NCBI RefSeq assembly: GCF_032399705.1
Contig: NZ_CP135922.1
Span: forward strand, 6,076,001-6,140,000
Source of the DNA: Paenibacillus sp. BIC5C1
Lineage (GTDB): Bacteria > Bacillota > Bacilli > Paenibacillales > Paenibacillaceae
Reading direction: 5' to 3'
Length of the DNA: 64,000 nucleotides
Below, one piece after another: positions 18,249 to 26,831 of this stretch. The translations under genes were made by a program, and so were the position numbers. Positions within the stretch are counted from its first letter, which is position 1. Every line of letters begins with the position of its first letter. The notes below the pieces were generated by a model. The model worked only from the letters and a program-made list of their open reading frames with translations, did no database searches and had not been told where the DNA came from.

Positions 18249-18860
18249 ATGGCAAGAACCGGACGTCCGCGCATTTTTGATCGGGATGAAGCCTTGTTGC
18301 AGGCAATGATGCTCTTTTGGGAACAAGGATTCGAGGCCACCTCATTGCTTCAGCTTCGAGCTGTCATGGGGGATATTTCAGCAGCCAGCTTCTATGCAGC
18401 CTTTGAATCCAAAGAAGCTCTGTATAAAGAAGCGGTAGAACGATATATGGGTACGTTTGGACGGGTTACAGAAAGTTTCTCGGATGTCACGCTGTCTCCA
18501 AGAGAAGCGATCGAGACAACTTTAAGAAGTACCGCCAAAATGCAAACAGACAGCGCACATCCATCTGGTTGTTTAATCGTGCTGTCAGCCAGCACATGTT
18601 CTTCCAAAAACAATCATATCCGTGATATTACCGGCGATAAAAGAAAGCTGACTCGCAACCGCCTGCAGGAATGCATCCAACGTGCAGTGGAAATCGGCGA
18701 ACTACCCGCCTCCACAAATGTCTCGATGCTGACCACCGTATTTGATACCTTTATGCAGGGGATTTCTACACAAGCCCGGGACGGCGTCCCTTATGCAACG
18801 CTTGATCAGGCTATCACGGAAATCATGGGCATCTGGGACCTTGCTCAACAACCAGCTTGA
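18249..18860 (+). CDS. TetR/AcrR-family transcriptional regulator
   Basis: A 203-residue regulator. The N-terminal helix-turn-helix spans about residues 10-57, with AASFYAAFESKEALYKEAVERY as recognition helix and start of helix 4. The C-terminal ligand domain contains a Cys-rich segment (SGCLIVLSASTCSS, about 106-119). The start has GAGGGGG eight bases upstream. It probably represses the divergent MFS exporter gene. The ligand is unknown. Confidence 0.9.
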   Translation: MARTGRPRIFDRDEALLQAMMLFWEQGFEATSLLQLRAVMGDISAASFYAAFESKEALYKEAVERYMGTFGRVTESFSDVTLSPREAIETTLRSTAKMQTDSAHPSGCLIVLSASTCSSKNNHIRDITGDKRKLTRNRLQECIQRAVEIGELPASTNVSMLTTVFDTFMQGISTQARDGVPYATLDQAITEIMGIWDLAQQPA

Positions 18861-18897
18861 CGTTGCTTCCTAAGGGTTTAAATAATAAAACAGCCAA

Positions 18898-18932
18898 AAA
18901 AGGCACTCCCTGATTGGAAGTGCCTCTTCAAT
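18898..18932. terminator. Bidirectional terminator between tetR and osmC-like genes
   Basis: AGGCACTCC and GGAAGTGCCT pair around CTGATT. A-rich and T-rich flanks serve both converging genes. Confidence 0.7.
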
Positions 18933-18953
18933 ATATCATTTACCCATATGCCG

Positions 18954-19376
18954 TTATGGACGTGGTGTGTCTACCCCATTCAATATCAGTTTGGGATGAA
19001 TATCTGCGCTAAGCGAAGCGGAGACTGCACAATACTTCTCTTCAGCCATTTGGATGGCTTTCCAGATCCGGTAATCCGGGATATCACCGTCTACCTTGAA
19101 GATCAGGTCAATGGCAGTAAAACCTTTCGGCATACCTTCACTGCGTGTACCCTGTGCTTCAATCTCAATGCCTGTAATTTTGTCCAGGAAAGCGTCCAGA
19201 ATCATCGTGATATCGATCCCCATACAACCTCCGAGACCTGCCAGTAACAATTCCATAGGTGTTGCACCCTTACTGTCACCACCATAGGCTGCCGTGGCAT
19301 CCATGCCAACCGCGTAGCCAGAGGGGCCTTCGGAAGTAAACGCGCGTTTGCCTTTCCATACCGTTGTTACATTCAT
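18954..19376 (-). CDS. OsmC/Ohr-family peroxide-reducing protein
   Basis: A 140-residue OsmC-like protein with the two family cysteines, Cys51 in LLAGLGGCMGID and Cys116 in KYCAVSASL, which form the thiol-based hydroperoxide reductase site. It starts 18 bases after the stop of an amino-acid ABC ATPase and is preceded by AAGGATAAAC, so it is probably the last gene of that operon. Co-expression of an OsmC protein with a polar amino acid importer fits a sulfur amino acid or redox role. The link is only contextual. Confidence 0.9.
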   Translation of the reverse strand: MNVTTVWKGKRAFTSEGPSGYAVGMDATAAYGGDSKGATPMELLLAGLGGCMGIDITMILDAFLDKITGIEIEAQGTRSEGMPKGFTAIDLIFKVDGDIPDYRIWKAIQMAEEKYCAVSASLSADIHPKLILNGVDTPRP

Positions 19377-19394
19377 GATGTTTATCCTTCTTTC

Positions 19395-20141
19395 TTAGAA
19401 TTCAGTAATTTGCTGCAAGAAACGACGTGTCCGCTCTTGAGTCGGGTGTTCAAAAAAAGCCTGTGGACTTGCTTCTTCCACAATCGATCCATCCGCCATA
19501 AAGACGATTTTGTTCGCCACATTCCGGGCAAACTTCAACTCATGTGTAACGACCAGCATCGTCATGCCTTCCTGTGCCAACTCCTTCATAACGGAGAGCA
19601 CTTCTCCCACGAGTTCGGGATCAAGGGCTGAGGTAGGCTCATCAAACAGCATTACCTCAGGCTCCATGGCAAGTGCGCGGGCAATCGCTACGCGCTGCTG
19701 CTGTCCCCCAGACAAACGAGATGGATATGCATCCTGCTTGTCCGACAGGCCGACTCGATCCAGCAGAATCCGGCCGCGTTCGGCCGCTTCGTCCCGCTTG
19801 ATTTTTTTCACAGTCACGAGCCCTTCCATCACATTGCCAAGCACTGTCTTGTGCGGATACAGATTGAACTGCTGGAATACCATGCCGGTCTGCCGACGAA
19901 TTTCCAGTACCCGTGCCCGCTGGATTCGCTGCGAGTCGGCACTGTCTACCACAACGCCATTCACTTCAATCTTGCCGCCAGAGAGTTCCTCCAGGCCGTT
20001 GAGACAGCGCAGAAGCGTACTTTTGCCTGATCCACTGGGTCCCAGCAGAACAACAATATCTTTCGCATCGACATGCAGATCTATATTTGTGAGAACTTCA
20101 TTTTTCCCAAAACGTTTGGTTAGTCCTGTTGTTGTAATCAC
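19395..20141 (-). CDS. Polar amino acid ABC transporter ATP-binding protein
   Basis: A 248-residue ATPase of the GlnQ/TcyC group. Walker A GPSGSGKST lies near residue 34, signature LSGGQQQR near 143, and Walker B VMLFDEPTSALDPE near 163, with an H-loop TMLVVTHE. A GTG start at 20141 follows AGGAGGGAGAACCG. It sits 15 bases behind the permease gene. With that permease and the lipoprotein it forms a complete three-gene amino acid importer. Cystine is one possible substrate (TcyABC-like), suggested only by the OsmC neighbour. Confidence 0.93.
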   Translation of the reverse strand: MITTTGLTKRFGKNEVLTNIDLHVDAKDIVVLLGPSGSGKSTLLRCLNGLEELSGGKIEVNGVVVDSADSQRIQRARVLEIRRQTGMVFQQFNLYPHKTVLGNVMEGLVTVKKIKRDEAAERGRILLDRVGLSDKQDAYPSRLSGGQQQRVAIARALAMEPEVMLFDEPTSALDPELVGEVLSVMKELAQEGMTMLVVTHELKFARNVANKIVFMADGSIVEEASPQAFFEHPTQERTRRFLQQITEF

Positions 20142-20156
20142 CGGTTCTCCCTCCTA

Positions 20157-20801
20157 TCAGTAAGCCCGGGCCAGCCGGCGCTCCACTTGTTCCAGAATGG
20201 CCGAGAATCCGATACTCATAATCCAGTAGATCACGCCAATCGCCAGATAAAACGGCATATTCACGTAATATTGCGCGACCAGTAGCTGTGCCGAGCGAAG
20301 CAACTCCGTAACCCCGAGGGCTGCCACAAGTGATGTTTCTTTCAGCATGCCGATAAACGTATTGCCCATTGGAGGGATCGCGATACGCACCGCTTGGGGG
20401 AATATAATCCTTCTCATCGTTTGAGCGGGTGTCATGCCTGTAGCATATGCGGCCTCCGTTTGCCCTTTTGGTACAGCTTGAATTGCTCCACGGAACGTTT
20501 CGGACAGAAATGCACCCGCATTAAGACTAAGCCCTAGACAAGCTGCCGTGAGGGAGCCTAAGGTTACGCCATAATCAACTAACCCAAAATAAATAACGAA
20601 TAATTGCACCAGCAGCGGGGTTCCCCGCATGATGGATACATAAAACCTTGCGATCAACCTAAGCCACATCGGACCCTTCAGACGAGCGATAGCGACTAGC
20701 ACTCCGATAATAAAGGCAAAAAACATGGAGATCACAGTTACATAAAGCGTATAGTAAGCCCCCTTCAGAAAGAAGGGGATATTCTCAAATACCAATTCCA
20801 T
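20157..20801 (-). CDS. Polar amino acid ABC transporter permease
   Basis: A 214-residue HisM/GlnP-type permease with about four to five helices. The cytoplasmic loop EAAYATGMTPAQTMRRIIFPQA (about residues 116-138) is the coupling site for the ATPase. A GGGAAGATTG ribosome binding site precedes the ATG. It is the second gene of the operon and is expected to work as a homodimer, as only one permease is encoded. Confidence 0.92.
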   Translation of the reverse strand: MELVFENIPFFLKGAYYTLYVTVISMFFAFIIGVLVAIARLKGPMWLRLIARFYVSIMRGTPLLVQLFVIYFGLVDYGVTLGSLTAACLGLSLNAGAFLSETFRGAIQAVPKGQTEAAYATGMTPAQTMRRIIFPQAVRIAIPPMGNTFIGMLKETSLVAALGVTELLRSAQLLVAQYYVNMPFYLAIGVIYWIMSIGFSAILEQVERRLARAY

Positions 20802-20832
20802 AGATCAATCTTCCCTTCGCCTTGCAGGTTCA

Positions 20833-21684
20833 TTATTGCGCAGGCTCTTCACCAAACCATTTTTTGAAGATGGTATTGTACGTACCATCATCTTTCATGC
20901 CTTTGAGAGCGTCATTCAGTGCCGCTACGAGTTCCGGATTGTCTTTGCGCACAGCAATACCTGCCTGATCACTCTTGATGGGTTCACCTACGGCTTTGAT
21001 GTTGAAGCCGTTAGCATCTACAATCGGTTTCAGCGCGTACAGGTTGTTGATCGTTGCATCGATCCGTCCAGCGTCCAGATCTTTCAATGATGTGATAACA
21101 TCATCATAGGTCTTGATAGTGAAATTGCCGACTTTAGGCAGCACTTCGTTACGCAGATACGTCTCATCATTGGTACCGAGGCCTACACCAATCGTTTTTC
21201 CTTTGAAATCTTCCAGCTTGGTAATGTCATTGTTATCACTTTTCACAATAATTTTGACTTGGTTCGTTATATACGGATCACTGAAATCCAGTACTTTCTT
21301 GCGATCATCGGTAATCGTCATCTGGCTGATGATGGCATCCAGCTTTTTGGCTTGCAGACTTGGTGTCAGGCCGGAGAACTCCTGGGATACAAATTCAATC
21401 TCAACCCCAAGACGCTTCGCAACCTCACGTGCGATATCTGCATCGTAGCCATCCATTTCTTTCTTATCGTTCAGGAAGTTGTATGGAGCGTACGTGCCCA
21501 TCATGCCCACTTTGATGACGCCAGCAGACTTGATCTGCTCCAGTTCATTGTTCGCCTGTGCTCCATTGCCGCTTCCATTATCCGTGGTTTTATTGCCACA
21601 AGCGCTGAGTACCAGCACGGTCATTAGCAGCAGGGCTGTTAAAGTCCAGCCTTTGCGAAATTTCATTCCATATGTTTTATTCAT
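20833..21684 (-). CDS. Amino acid ABC transporter substrate-binding lipoprotein
   Basis: A 283-residue family 3 solute-binding protein. The signal peptide has lipobox LSACG near residue 29, followed by a Asn/Gly-rich linker. The mature fold shows IKVGMMGTYAPYNFLNDKK, GYDADIAREVAKRLG and DAIISQMTITDDRKKVLDFSDPY, all typical of the polar amino acid binding family. GAGGAAG precedes the ATG at 21684. It is first in the operon with permease, ATPase and OsmC genes. Confidence 0.92.
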   Translation of the reverse strand: MNKTYGMKFRKGWTLTALLLMTVLVLSACGNKTTDNGSGNGAQANNELEQIKSAGVIKVGMMGTYAPYNFLNDKKEMDGYDADIAREVAKRLGVEIEFVSQEFSGLTPSLQAKKLDAIISQMTITDDRKKVLDFSDPYITNQVKIIVKSDNNDITKLEDFKGKTIGVGLGTNDETYLRNEVLPKVGNFTIKTYDDVITSLKDLDAGRIDATINNLYALKPIVDANGFNIKAVGEPIKSDQAGIAVRKDNPELVAALNDALKGMKDDGTYNTIFKKWFGEEPAQ

Positions 21685-21842
21685 GTCATTAACTTCCTCT
21701 CATCCATGTAGTCATGTCTTGTTGAAACTTATTTTTCCTGTGTTCCTAAACCGCAGTTGTACCCATTATTCCCTGCTGCTGGCTTAATCATGTGAATATT
21801 TAATCCAGTTATTGAAAAATAGAGCTTCGGGCCAGAACATCT

Positions 21843-22475
21843 TTATGTGCCGAGCAGTCCGTAAAACTCAAAGCTTGCCGCCTCCGCAGCGAGCGTCGTT
21901 GCTGACATTGATGAAAACTTGCTGTGAAGCTCCTCCGAGCCAAACAGCCAGCGCGTAATCATGCCTTCAATCATGCTAACCAGCAGCGCAGCACGGAGCG
22001 GTACATTCATGGAATCCGGCAGCATGCCCAACTCAATGGCCCGCTGCATGTTATGGCGAAACGCCTGTTCTACTGCACCGCGTGTCTCCTCGACCAGACG
22101 GCGTACCGAATCCTCCGACACGATGCCTTTAAGCAACAACTCCATAAAATAACGATTGTCCTCTGCAAAAGAGAATAAGTCGGTAAACAGTCGTTCCGAA
22201 GCTCTAACCATATCCTCAACCGATCCGGCATCCTTGCGGTAGCCTTGTCCAATCGCTTCAAGCAACTTCTCCCTGCCGGTTAACACAATCTCCGAGGCAA
22301 TGGCTTCCTTACTTTTGAAGTGCCAGTAAAAAGTGCCTTGCGCGACGCCCGCTTCCCGGACGATATCGGAAATTTTCGTCTGATGGTAGCCCTGGGTCGC
22401 AAAACGTTCCATCGCTATGCGTATAATTTGGTCCCGGCGTTCTTCTCCGGGTTCCAAATGATTGTTTTTAGACAT
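21843..22475 (-). CDS. TetR/AcrR-family transcriptional regulator
   Basis: A 210-residue regulator with a standard TetR helix-turn-helix (residues about 14-60; GVAQGTFYWHFKSKEAI recognition region). The all-helical C-terminal domain contains WLFGSEEL. The region just upstream of its start holds TGATCAGTCAGTCAG (about 22494-22507), a repetitive near-palindrome that could be an autoregulatory operator. Downstream on the same strand, 158 bases away, is the amino acid transporter operon; upstream and divergent is uppP. Which of them it controls is not clear. Confidence 0.9.
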   Translation of the reverse strand: MSKNNHLEPGEERRDQIIRIAMERFATQGYHQTKISDIVREAGVAQGTFYWHFKSKEAIASEIVLTGREKLLEAIGQGYRKDAGSVEDMVRASERLFTDLFSFAEDNRYFMELLLKGIVSEDSVRRLVEETRGAVEQAFRHNMQRAIELGMLPDSMNVPLRAALLVSMIEGMITRWLFGSEELHSKFSSMSATTLAAEAASFEFYGLLGT

Positions 22476-22690
22476 TTGCCTATCCTCCCGATTGATCAGT
22501 CAGTCAGTTAATGTATATCCTATTGGATAACTAGGTTTTTGTCAATATGGTTTTAAACAATTCATTGCGAGCATAAGTTGAAGTTGAGCGCATTTGTGAT
22601 CATAATAGATGATAGCCTTGTTCTAATGAGCGGGCATTGTCACGCAGGACAGCCTATATGCTGTCATCTGCATTTCAAGGAGGAAGAGAA

Positions 22691-23503
22691 TTGGACTTTA
22701 TATCATCGATTATTATGGGCATCATCGAAGGTTTGACTGAGTTTTTGCCCGTGTCCTCGACCGGACACATGATTCTGACTGCCCACTTGCTGGGATTATC
22801 GGAGGACAACGAGTCAGTCAAAACGTTTGAGGTGGTTGTGCAACTCGGAGCTGTACTAGCTGTCGTTGTGCTGTACTGGAACAAATTCATTGATATGTTC
22901 CGCTTCACCGGAGGCAAAAGGAGCTACACCTCCCGCCTGAACCTCATACATATCTTTTTGGCGATGGTTCCAGCCGTGGTCATTGGACTTGTATTCCGGG
23001 ATTGGATCAAGGCGCATCTGTTTGGAGCACAAACGGTGCTGTACAGTCTTGTTATTGGTGGTATTCTGATGATTGTCGCTGAACGTTGGAGCCACCGCAG
23101 CGAACGCATTACAACCCATGATGTAGACGATATTACGTATAAACAGGCATTTGTAGTGGGTCTTTTTCAGATTCTCGCATTATGGCCAGGCTTCTCCCGT
23201 TCCGGTTCGACGATCTCAGGCGGTCTGTTCGCAGGGGTAAGCCGAGTTGCAGCGGCGGAGTTTACATTCCTGGTATCTGTGCCGATCATGATTGGAGCCA
23301 CAGGGTATGATCTATACAAAAGCATCGATCATCTGAATACCAGCGATTTTCCAATCTTCGCGATTGGATTCATTGCCGCATTTATCGTAGCCATGCTTGC
23401 CATTAAGACGTTCCTGTCCATTTTGAAAAAACTGAGCCTGACCGTCTTTGCCGTCTATCGCTTCGTGCTGGCAGCTGTATTCTTTATTATTTTAATGATG
23501 TAA
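22691..23503 (+). CDS. uppP: Undecaprenyl-diphosphatase
   Basis: A 270-residue BacA/UppP protein that removes a phosphate from undecaprenyl pyrophosphate, recycling the lipid carrier for cell wall synthesis and giving bacitracin tolerance. The signature [14 protein letters not shown] is at residues 13-26 (Glu13, Glu17, His26), and the second motif [13 protein letters not shown] lies in the central part. Several hydrophobic helices fit the known eight-helix fold. The best start is a TTG at 22691 behind CAAGGAGGAAGAG; the in-frame ATG at 22637 has no site. The terminator of this gene has been split by an insertion sequence. Confidence 0.95.
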   Translation: MDFISSIIMGIIEGLTEFLPVSSTGHMILTAHLLGLSEDNESVKTFEVVVQLGAVLAVVVLYWNKFIDMFRFTGGKRSYTSRLNLIHIFLAMVPAVVIGLVFRDWIKAHLFGAQTVLYSLVIGGILMIVAERWSHRSERITTHDVDDITYKQAFVVGLFQILALWPGFSRSGSTISGGLFAGVSRVAAAEFTFLVSVPIMIGATGYDLYKSIDHLNTSDFPIFAIGFIAAFIVAMLAIKTFLSILKKLSLTVFAVYRFVLAAVFFIILMM

Positions 23504-23535
23504 CCCTATCTTCAAGTCATGTAACAAAAAAGCCA

Positions 23536-23548
23536 ATGGCGACCTGTT
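23536..23548 (+). terminator. Left arm of the uppP terminator, separated by an insertion sequence
   Basis: ATGGCGACCTGTT pairs (with two wobble pairs) with AACGGGTCGTCAT at 24862-24874, which is followed by TTTTT. The IS element sits exactly in the loop. Without it the two arms would form a normal intrinsic terminator 30-75 bases after uppP. Confidence 0.75.
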
Positions 23549-23635
23549 CCTTGGTATTATCCCCTTTAAGTAGACACTTAAAAAAACCTTCATGTTATCA
23601 TGAGGGTTCAAGTGACACTTGGAGGGGATATTTTT

Positions 23636-23956
23636 ATGGCCAAAAAAGGACAAACATTTCAGACGTATACCGAAGAGTTTAAATTGAATGCAGTTAGATC
23701 CTATGTCGAAGGTTCTTCAAGTTACAAAGTGGTCGCTGATCGCGAAGGAATTCGAAACTGTTCACAACTGAAGGTGTGGGTAAAAAAATGGAAAAACGGG
23801 GAAGTGTTTGATGAGCGAAAAAACAATGTTCCGAATCCAATGAAAGGACGTCCTCGTACTGCCTTTAGCAGTGTAGAAGAAGAACGGGATTACCTTCAAG
23901 CACAGGTGGATTATTTAAAAAAGCGGTATCCAAATCTAGTAAAGGAGAAGCGCTGA
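23636..23956 (+). CDS. IS150-group OrfA, transposase DNA-binding subunit
   Basis: A 106-residue protein with an N-terminal helix-turn-helix (FQTYTEEFKLNAVRSYVEG, with VADREGI and LKVWVKKW following) and a C-terminal coiled segment. The ATG at 23636 follows GGAGGGGATATTTTT; a longer frame from 23600 lacks a site. The heptamer AAAAAAG at 23917-23923 reads A-AAA-AAG in this frame, the standard IS150 -1 slippage site, and lets ribosomes enter OrfB to make the OrfAB transposase. Confidence 0.92.
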   Translation: MAKKGQTFQTYTEEFKLNAVRSYVEGSSSYKVVADREGIRNCSQLKVWVKKWKNGEVFDERKNNVPNPMKGRPRTAFSSVEEERDYLQAQVDYLKKRYPNLVKEKR

Positions 23957-24816
23957 GCCAACGGGAGAACTACGATATCATAGACGAATTGCGCTGCTCG
24001 CATGGCATTACACGCCTATTATCGATTACAGGAATACCCCGTTCCAGTTACTACAAATGGCGAGCAACACAGCCGCAGCGAGACGCAAGACAAGACCGTG
24101 AGCGTGAGATCAAAGAACACATGATGGCTATTCATTTTGCAAACCGAGAGTTTGGTTATCCTCGCATGACAACGGCGTTGTGGGAGGCTGGTCTGAACGT
24201 TAATCACAAGAAAGTATGGCGAATCATGCGGGAACTATCGATCCAATCGGTAATTCGTAAGAAGCGGAAGAAGTCCAGCTATACGCCATCTGTGATTTAT
24301 CCGAATCGCCTGAAGCGCCAGTTTCATGCGACAGCACCCCAGCAAAAAATGGTGACGGATATTACCTATATTCCGAATGGAAGTACATTTGTTTACCTGT
24401 CCGTGATTCAAGACCTGTTCAACAATGAGATTGTAGCTTGGCAGTTGTCTAAACGGAACGATGTTCAGCTCGTATTGGATACGGTGGAACAATGGACACA
24501 AAAAAGAGACGTTTCAGAAGCCGTGCTCCATTCGGATCAGGGCTTCCAATACACGTCTCAGGCGTACAACACACGATTAGAAGCATTCGGCGTGAAGGGC
24601 AGCCACTCTCGCAAAGCAACCTGCCTAGATAACGCATGCATCGAATCCTTCTTTTCGCATCTCAAGACAGAGAAGCTGTACCTTAACCAGTGTAATTCAG
24701 AAGTAGAGATTCGACAAGCCGTGGAAGATTATATGTACAATTACAACTACCGACGCTTTCAAGCCAAACTCAAACAGCGCGCACCGATTGAATATCGATG
24801 CGCACTGGCAGCATAG
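23911..24816 (+). CDS. IS150-group OrfB, DDE transposase catalytic part (made as OrfAB by -1 frameshift)
   Basis: The OrfB frame is open from well before the OrfA stop. The stand-alone frame begins with a TTG at 23989, giving 275 residues. Counting from there, the catalytic triad is Asp124 in VTDITYIPN, Asp183 in LHSDQGFQY and Glu219 in NACIESFFSHLK, with 35 residues between the last two, as expected for a D-D-35-E integrase fold. The HTH_21-like N-terminal region (REFGYPRMTTALWEAG) is also present. The functional enzyme should be the fusion produced at the slippage heptamer. Confidence 0.92.
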   Translation, partial: LFKKAVSKSSKGEALSQRENYDIIDELRCSHGITRLLSITGIPRSSYYKWRATQPQRDARQDREREIKEHMMAIHFANREFGYPRMTTALWEAGLNVNHKKVWRIMRELSIQSVIRKKRKKSSYTPSVIYPNRLKRQFHATAPQQKMVTDITYIPNGSTFVYLSVIQDLFNNEIVAWQLSKRNDVQLVLDTVEQWTQKRDVSEAVLHSDQGFQYTSQAYNTRLEAFGVKGSHSRKATCLDNACIESFFSHLKTEKLYLNQCNSEVEIRQAVEDYMYNYNYRRFQAKLKQRAPIEYRCALAA

Positions 24817-24861
24817 CTTTTTTTATCTGTCTACTTGACAGGGGTAAGACCACCTTTCGGA

Positions 24862-24880
24862 AACGGGTCGTCATTTTTAA
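24862..24880 (+). terminator. Right arm and T tract of the split uppP terminator
   Basis: AACGGGTCGTCAT followed by TTTTTAA. It is the partner of the arm at 23536-23548 on the other side of the insertion sequence. Alone it cannot form the original hairpin. Confidence 0.7.
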
Positions 24881-24896
24881 TTTGTGCAATTTCATC

Positions 24897-24933
24897 AACA
24901 AAAACACCCCCTATCAGGGATAGGAGGCGTTCC
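24897..24933 (-). terminator. Intrinsic terminator after the thioredoxin-like gene
   Basis: AACACCCCCTAT (24903-24914) pairs with ATAGGAGGCGTT (24920-24931). Read on the minus strand the stem is followed by TTTTGTTG. Confidence 0.8.
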
Positions 24934-24968
24934 ATATAACTACTGCGATCTAAACGAACTGATTATGG

Positions 24969-25295
24969 TTAGACCTTGGACTCCAAAGTCTGCAGGTACT
25001 CCGAGATTTGAGCAGGCGTTTTTGCCCATTTGCTGTGCAGATGTGCAATTTTCTTGCCGTTTTGGAATACGAGCAGGCTTGGAATGCCGCGTACACCGTT
25101 CTCTTCGGCAAACGGCAGGAACTCTTCTGCATCGAGAGCATAGAAGGTTTTATCGGCATGCTGGTCGATAACGTCCCCGATAAAGCGATCCAGGTTTTTG
25201 CAATCCGGACACCAGGTTGTATCAAATTTAATGACGGTCAGTCCGTCAGAATTGATTGTATCGCGATATTGTTGTTCACTTTGAATTCTTTCCAT
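24969..25295 (-). CDS. Thioredoxin-like protein with WCPDC active site
   Basis: A 108-residue single-domain thioredoxin fold. The redox motif is TTWCPDCKNLD (Cys29 and Cys32), where the Pro-Asp pair replaces the Gly-Pro of classical thioredoxin. The cis-proline region is VRGIPSLLVFQNGK. There is no signal peptide, so it is cytoplasmic. It resembles the YtpP-like group of Firmicutes. GGGAGAGAAG precedes the ATG. It is monocistronic, with its own terminator beside the IS element. Confidence 0.9.
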   Translation of the reverse strand: MERIQSEQQYRDTINSDGLTVIKFDTTWCPDCKNLDRFIGDVIDQHADKTFYALDAEEFLPFAEENGVRGIPSLLVFQNGKKIAHLHSKWAKTPAQISEYLQTLESKV

Positions 25296-25379
25296 ATGTC
25301 TTCTCTCCCTTATTTGATTCTTTATGGTTGAACTTCATTGTACCTCGTATAGTTACAATTGAAAATAGGCTACCCACGT

Positions 25380-26288
25380 TTAACGGTGCTGCTTGTAGAG
25401 ATTGGCGGGACTGAGCTCCCGTATTTCGTTAATCTCCGCAGCCGTAAGTGGTGCAGATTCGGAAGCAGCAATATTATGCAACAACTGCTCTTTCGAACTG
25501 GCACCTGGCACGACAGCGGCAACAGCCGGATGCGCCAAAGCATAACGAATAGCCGTTTGAGCCATGCTGCGATTGTCTGTAACCAGACGGCTCAGGCCTT
25601 GGCGTATGATGTGCAACTCCTCAGGAGTATAATCCAAATAACCCTTATCTGCCTTGGCAGCACCAGAATCGGCGAGAACCCCACTTGCCACGGGTCCACG
25701 AGCGATAACGCTAATCCCCTTTTGCTCTAATAAAGGTAATACTTCCTCTTCGGCCCGGCGATCCGCAACGCTGTATTGGTTCATCACGCTGACAATGGAA
25801 GCTCTCTGCACATACTCACGAATCACGTTAGGCCGGATGGAGGATATTCCGTAATACCGGATAAGACCTTCCCTCTTCAGTTCCTCAAAGGCTTCAATTG
25901 TCTCTTCGATTGGATCATCCAGCGTGCCACCATGCAGCTGATACAGATCAATATAATCCGTCTGCAGACGCTTTAGGCTGTCTCGTACAGCTTGTTTGAT
26001 ATAGGTTTTGGACGGGTCCCATGACCAGCCTTCTTTTCCCGGTATGCGACGATTACCAACCTTGGTCGCCACAATGACCTGATCCCGGCGTCCCTGGATG
26101 GCTTGGCCCACGATTTCTTCGTTTAACCCTGCATCATACAGGTCAGCGGTATCCAGAAGATTAACGCCACGATCCAATGCTTCATGAATCAAAGCTACGG
26201 CCGGTTTTACTTCGGTTCCAAGTGACATACAGCCTAGCCCAATTTCACCAACCATGAGTTCGGATGAACCCAAACGATTTTTCTTCAT
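25380..26288 (-). CDS. Aldo/keto reductase family oxidoreductase
   Basis: A 302-residue NADPH-dependent reductase of the AKR (YqkF-like) group. The catalytic tetrad is visible: Asp46 and Tyr51 in LLDTADLYDAG, Lys76 in VATKVGNR and His119 in YQLHGG. The cofactor-binding end GASSKEQLLHN is present. The ATG at 26288 follows AAGGGGATG; the longer frame to 26423 runs through a terminator of the upstream small gene and is not credible. The substrate is not predictable. Confidence 0.9.
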   Translation of the reverse strand: MKKNRLGSSELMVGEIGLGCMSLGTEVKPAVALIHEALDRGVNLLDTADLYDAGLNEEIVGQAIQGRRDQVIVATKVGNRRIPGKEGWSWDPSKTYIKQAVRDSLKRLQTDYIDLYQLHGGTLDDPIEETIEAFEELKREGLIRYYGISSIRPNVIREYVQRASIVSVMNQYSVADRRAEEEVLPLLEQKGISVIARGPVASGVLADSGAAKADKGYLDYTPEELHIIRQGLSRLVTDNRSMAQTAIRYALAHPAVAAVVPGASSKEQLLHNIAASESAPLTAAEINEIRELSPANLYKQHR

Positions 26289-26373
26289 ATGTTGTACATC
26301 CCCTTCCATACGTTCTGCAAGTTTCCATTGTATCATTCTTGCTGGCAAAAATCGCATGTGACATATGAGCGCA

Positions 26374-26410
26374 CACAAAAACCCGGGACCATACCAGCTC
26401 CGGGCTTTCA
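26374..26410 (-). terminator. Intrinsic terminator after the 57-residue gene
   Basis: AACCCGG and CCGGGCTT pair around GACCATACCAGCT. Read on the minus strand the stem is followed by GTTTTTGTG. It insulates the aldo/keto reductase gene. Confidence 0.75.
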
Positions 26411-26440
26411 CGCTAATTGACACCTATATTAAAATCTATT

Positions 26441-26614
26441 TTATATCACACGTGAACCTTTTTTGCTTCCATAAGACGGTTTTGAAGATGAATTTGAACT
26501 TTTCATCAGTCCAGACACCGTACTGAACAGCTTATCCCTTGCTTGTTTGTTCCTCATCAAGTAAGTCACGCCTGCTCCAATGGCTGTTACAATAATTCCA
26601 CTTTTTTTAGACAT
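26441..26614 (-). CDS. 57-residue small protein with one hydrophobic segment
   Basis: The frame starts at an ATG at 26614 behind a very strong AAGGAGGAACAACAT site and ends with TAA at 26441, followed by a terminator. The protein begins MSKKSGIIVTAIGAGVTYLM, a short hydrophobic segment after two lysines. A basic stretch (RNKQARDKLF) follows, and the tail is Ser/Lys-rich (about residues 38-54). This looks like a small membrane-associated protein. I do not recognise a family; YtxH-like proteins have a similar layout. It is real on the strength of its translation signals and terminator. Confidence 0.75.
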   Translation of the reverse strand: MSKKSGIIVTAIGAGVTYLMRNKQARDKLFSTVSGLMKSSNSSSKPSYGSKKGSRVI

Positions 26615-26730
26615 ATGTTGTTCCTCCTTCAGGATTAATGTACATCGTGTCTTGCTTGAGATTACCCTGTAGGAGAAAAACGAAACGTCAGATGCAATCG
26701 CTAAAATTAGAGAATAGCTATTAAAGCATA

Positions 26731-26766
26731 AAGAATGGCCCCTAAGAATTCAGGAGCCATTTTCTA
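26731..26766. terminator. Terminator-like hairpin after gpmA
   Basis: AATGGCCCCT (26734-26743) and AGGAGCCATT (26752-26761) pair around AAGAATTC. The T tracts are modest on both strands. Confidence 0.6.
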
Positions 26767-26831
26767 ACGTGATGTATAAGTCGAACTCATCTTTACTAAT
26801 GTATAGCCTGCTGGTCATAACAATCGTCCGA

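Larger units (their letters stand above)
23552..24852 (+). mobile_element. IS3-family insertion sequence, IS150 group, complete
   Basis: A 1301-base element bounded by imperfect inverted repeats. The left end TGGTATTATCCCC with AAGTAGACA and a TAAAAAAA block matches the reverse complement of the right end (TGGTCTTACCCC, AAGTAGACA, TAAAAAAA). Ends are TG and CA as usual for IS3. The three flanking bases CCT (23549-23551 and 24853-24855) form a target duplication. Both reading frames and the frameshift signal are intact, so it may be active. The right inverted repeat is clean and no other gene is interrupted. Confidence 0.93.
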
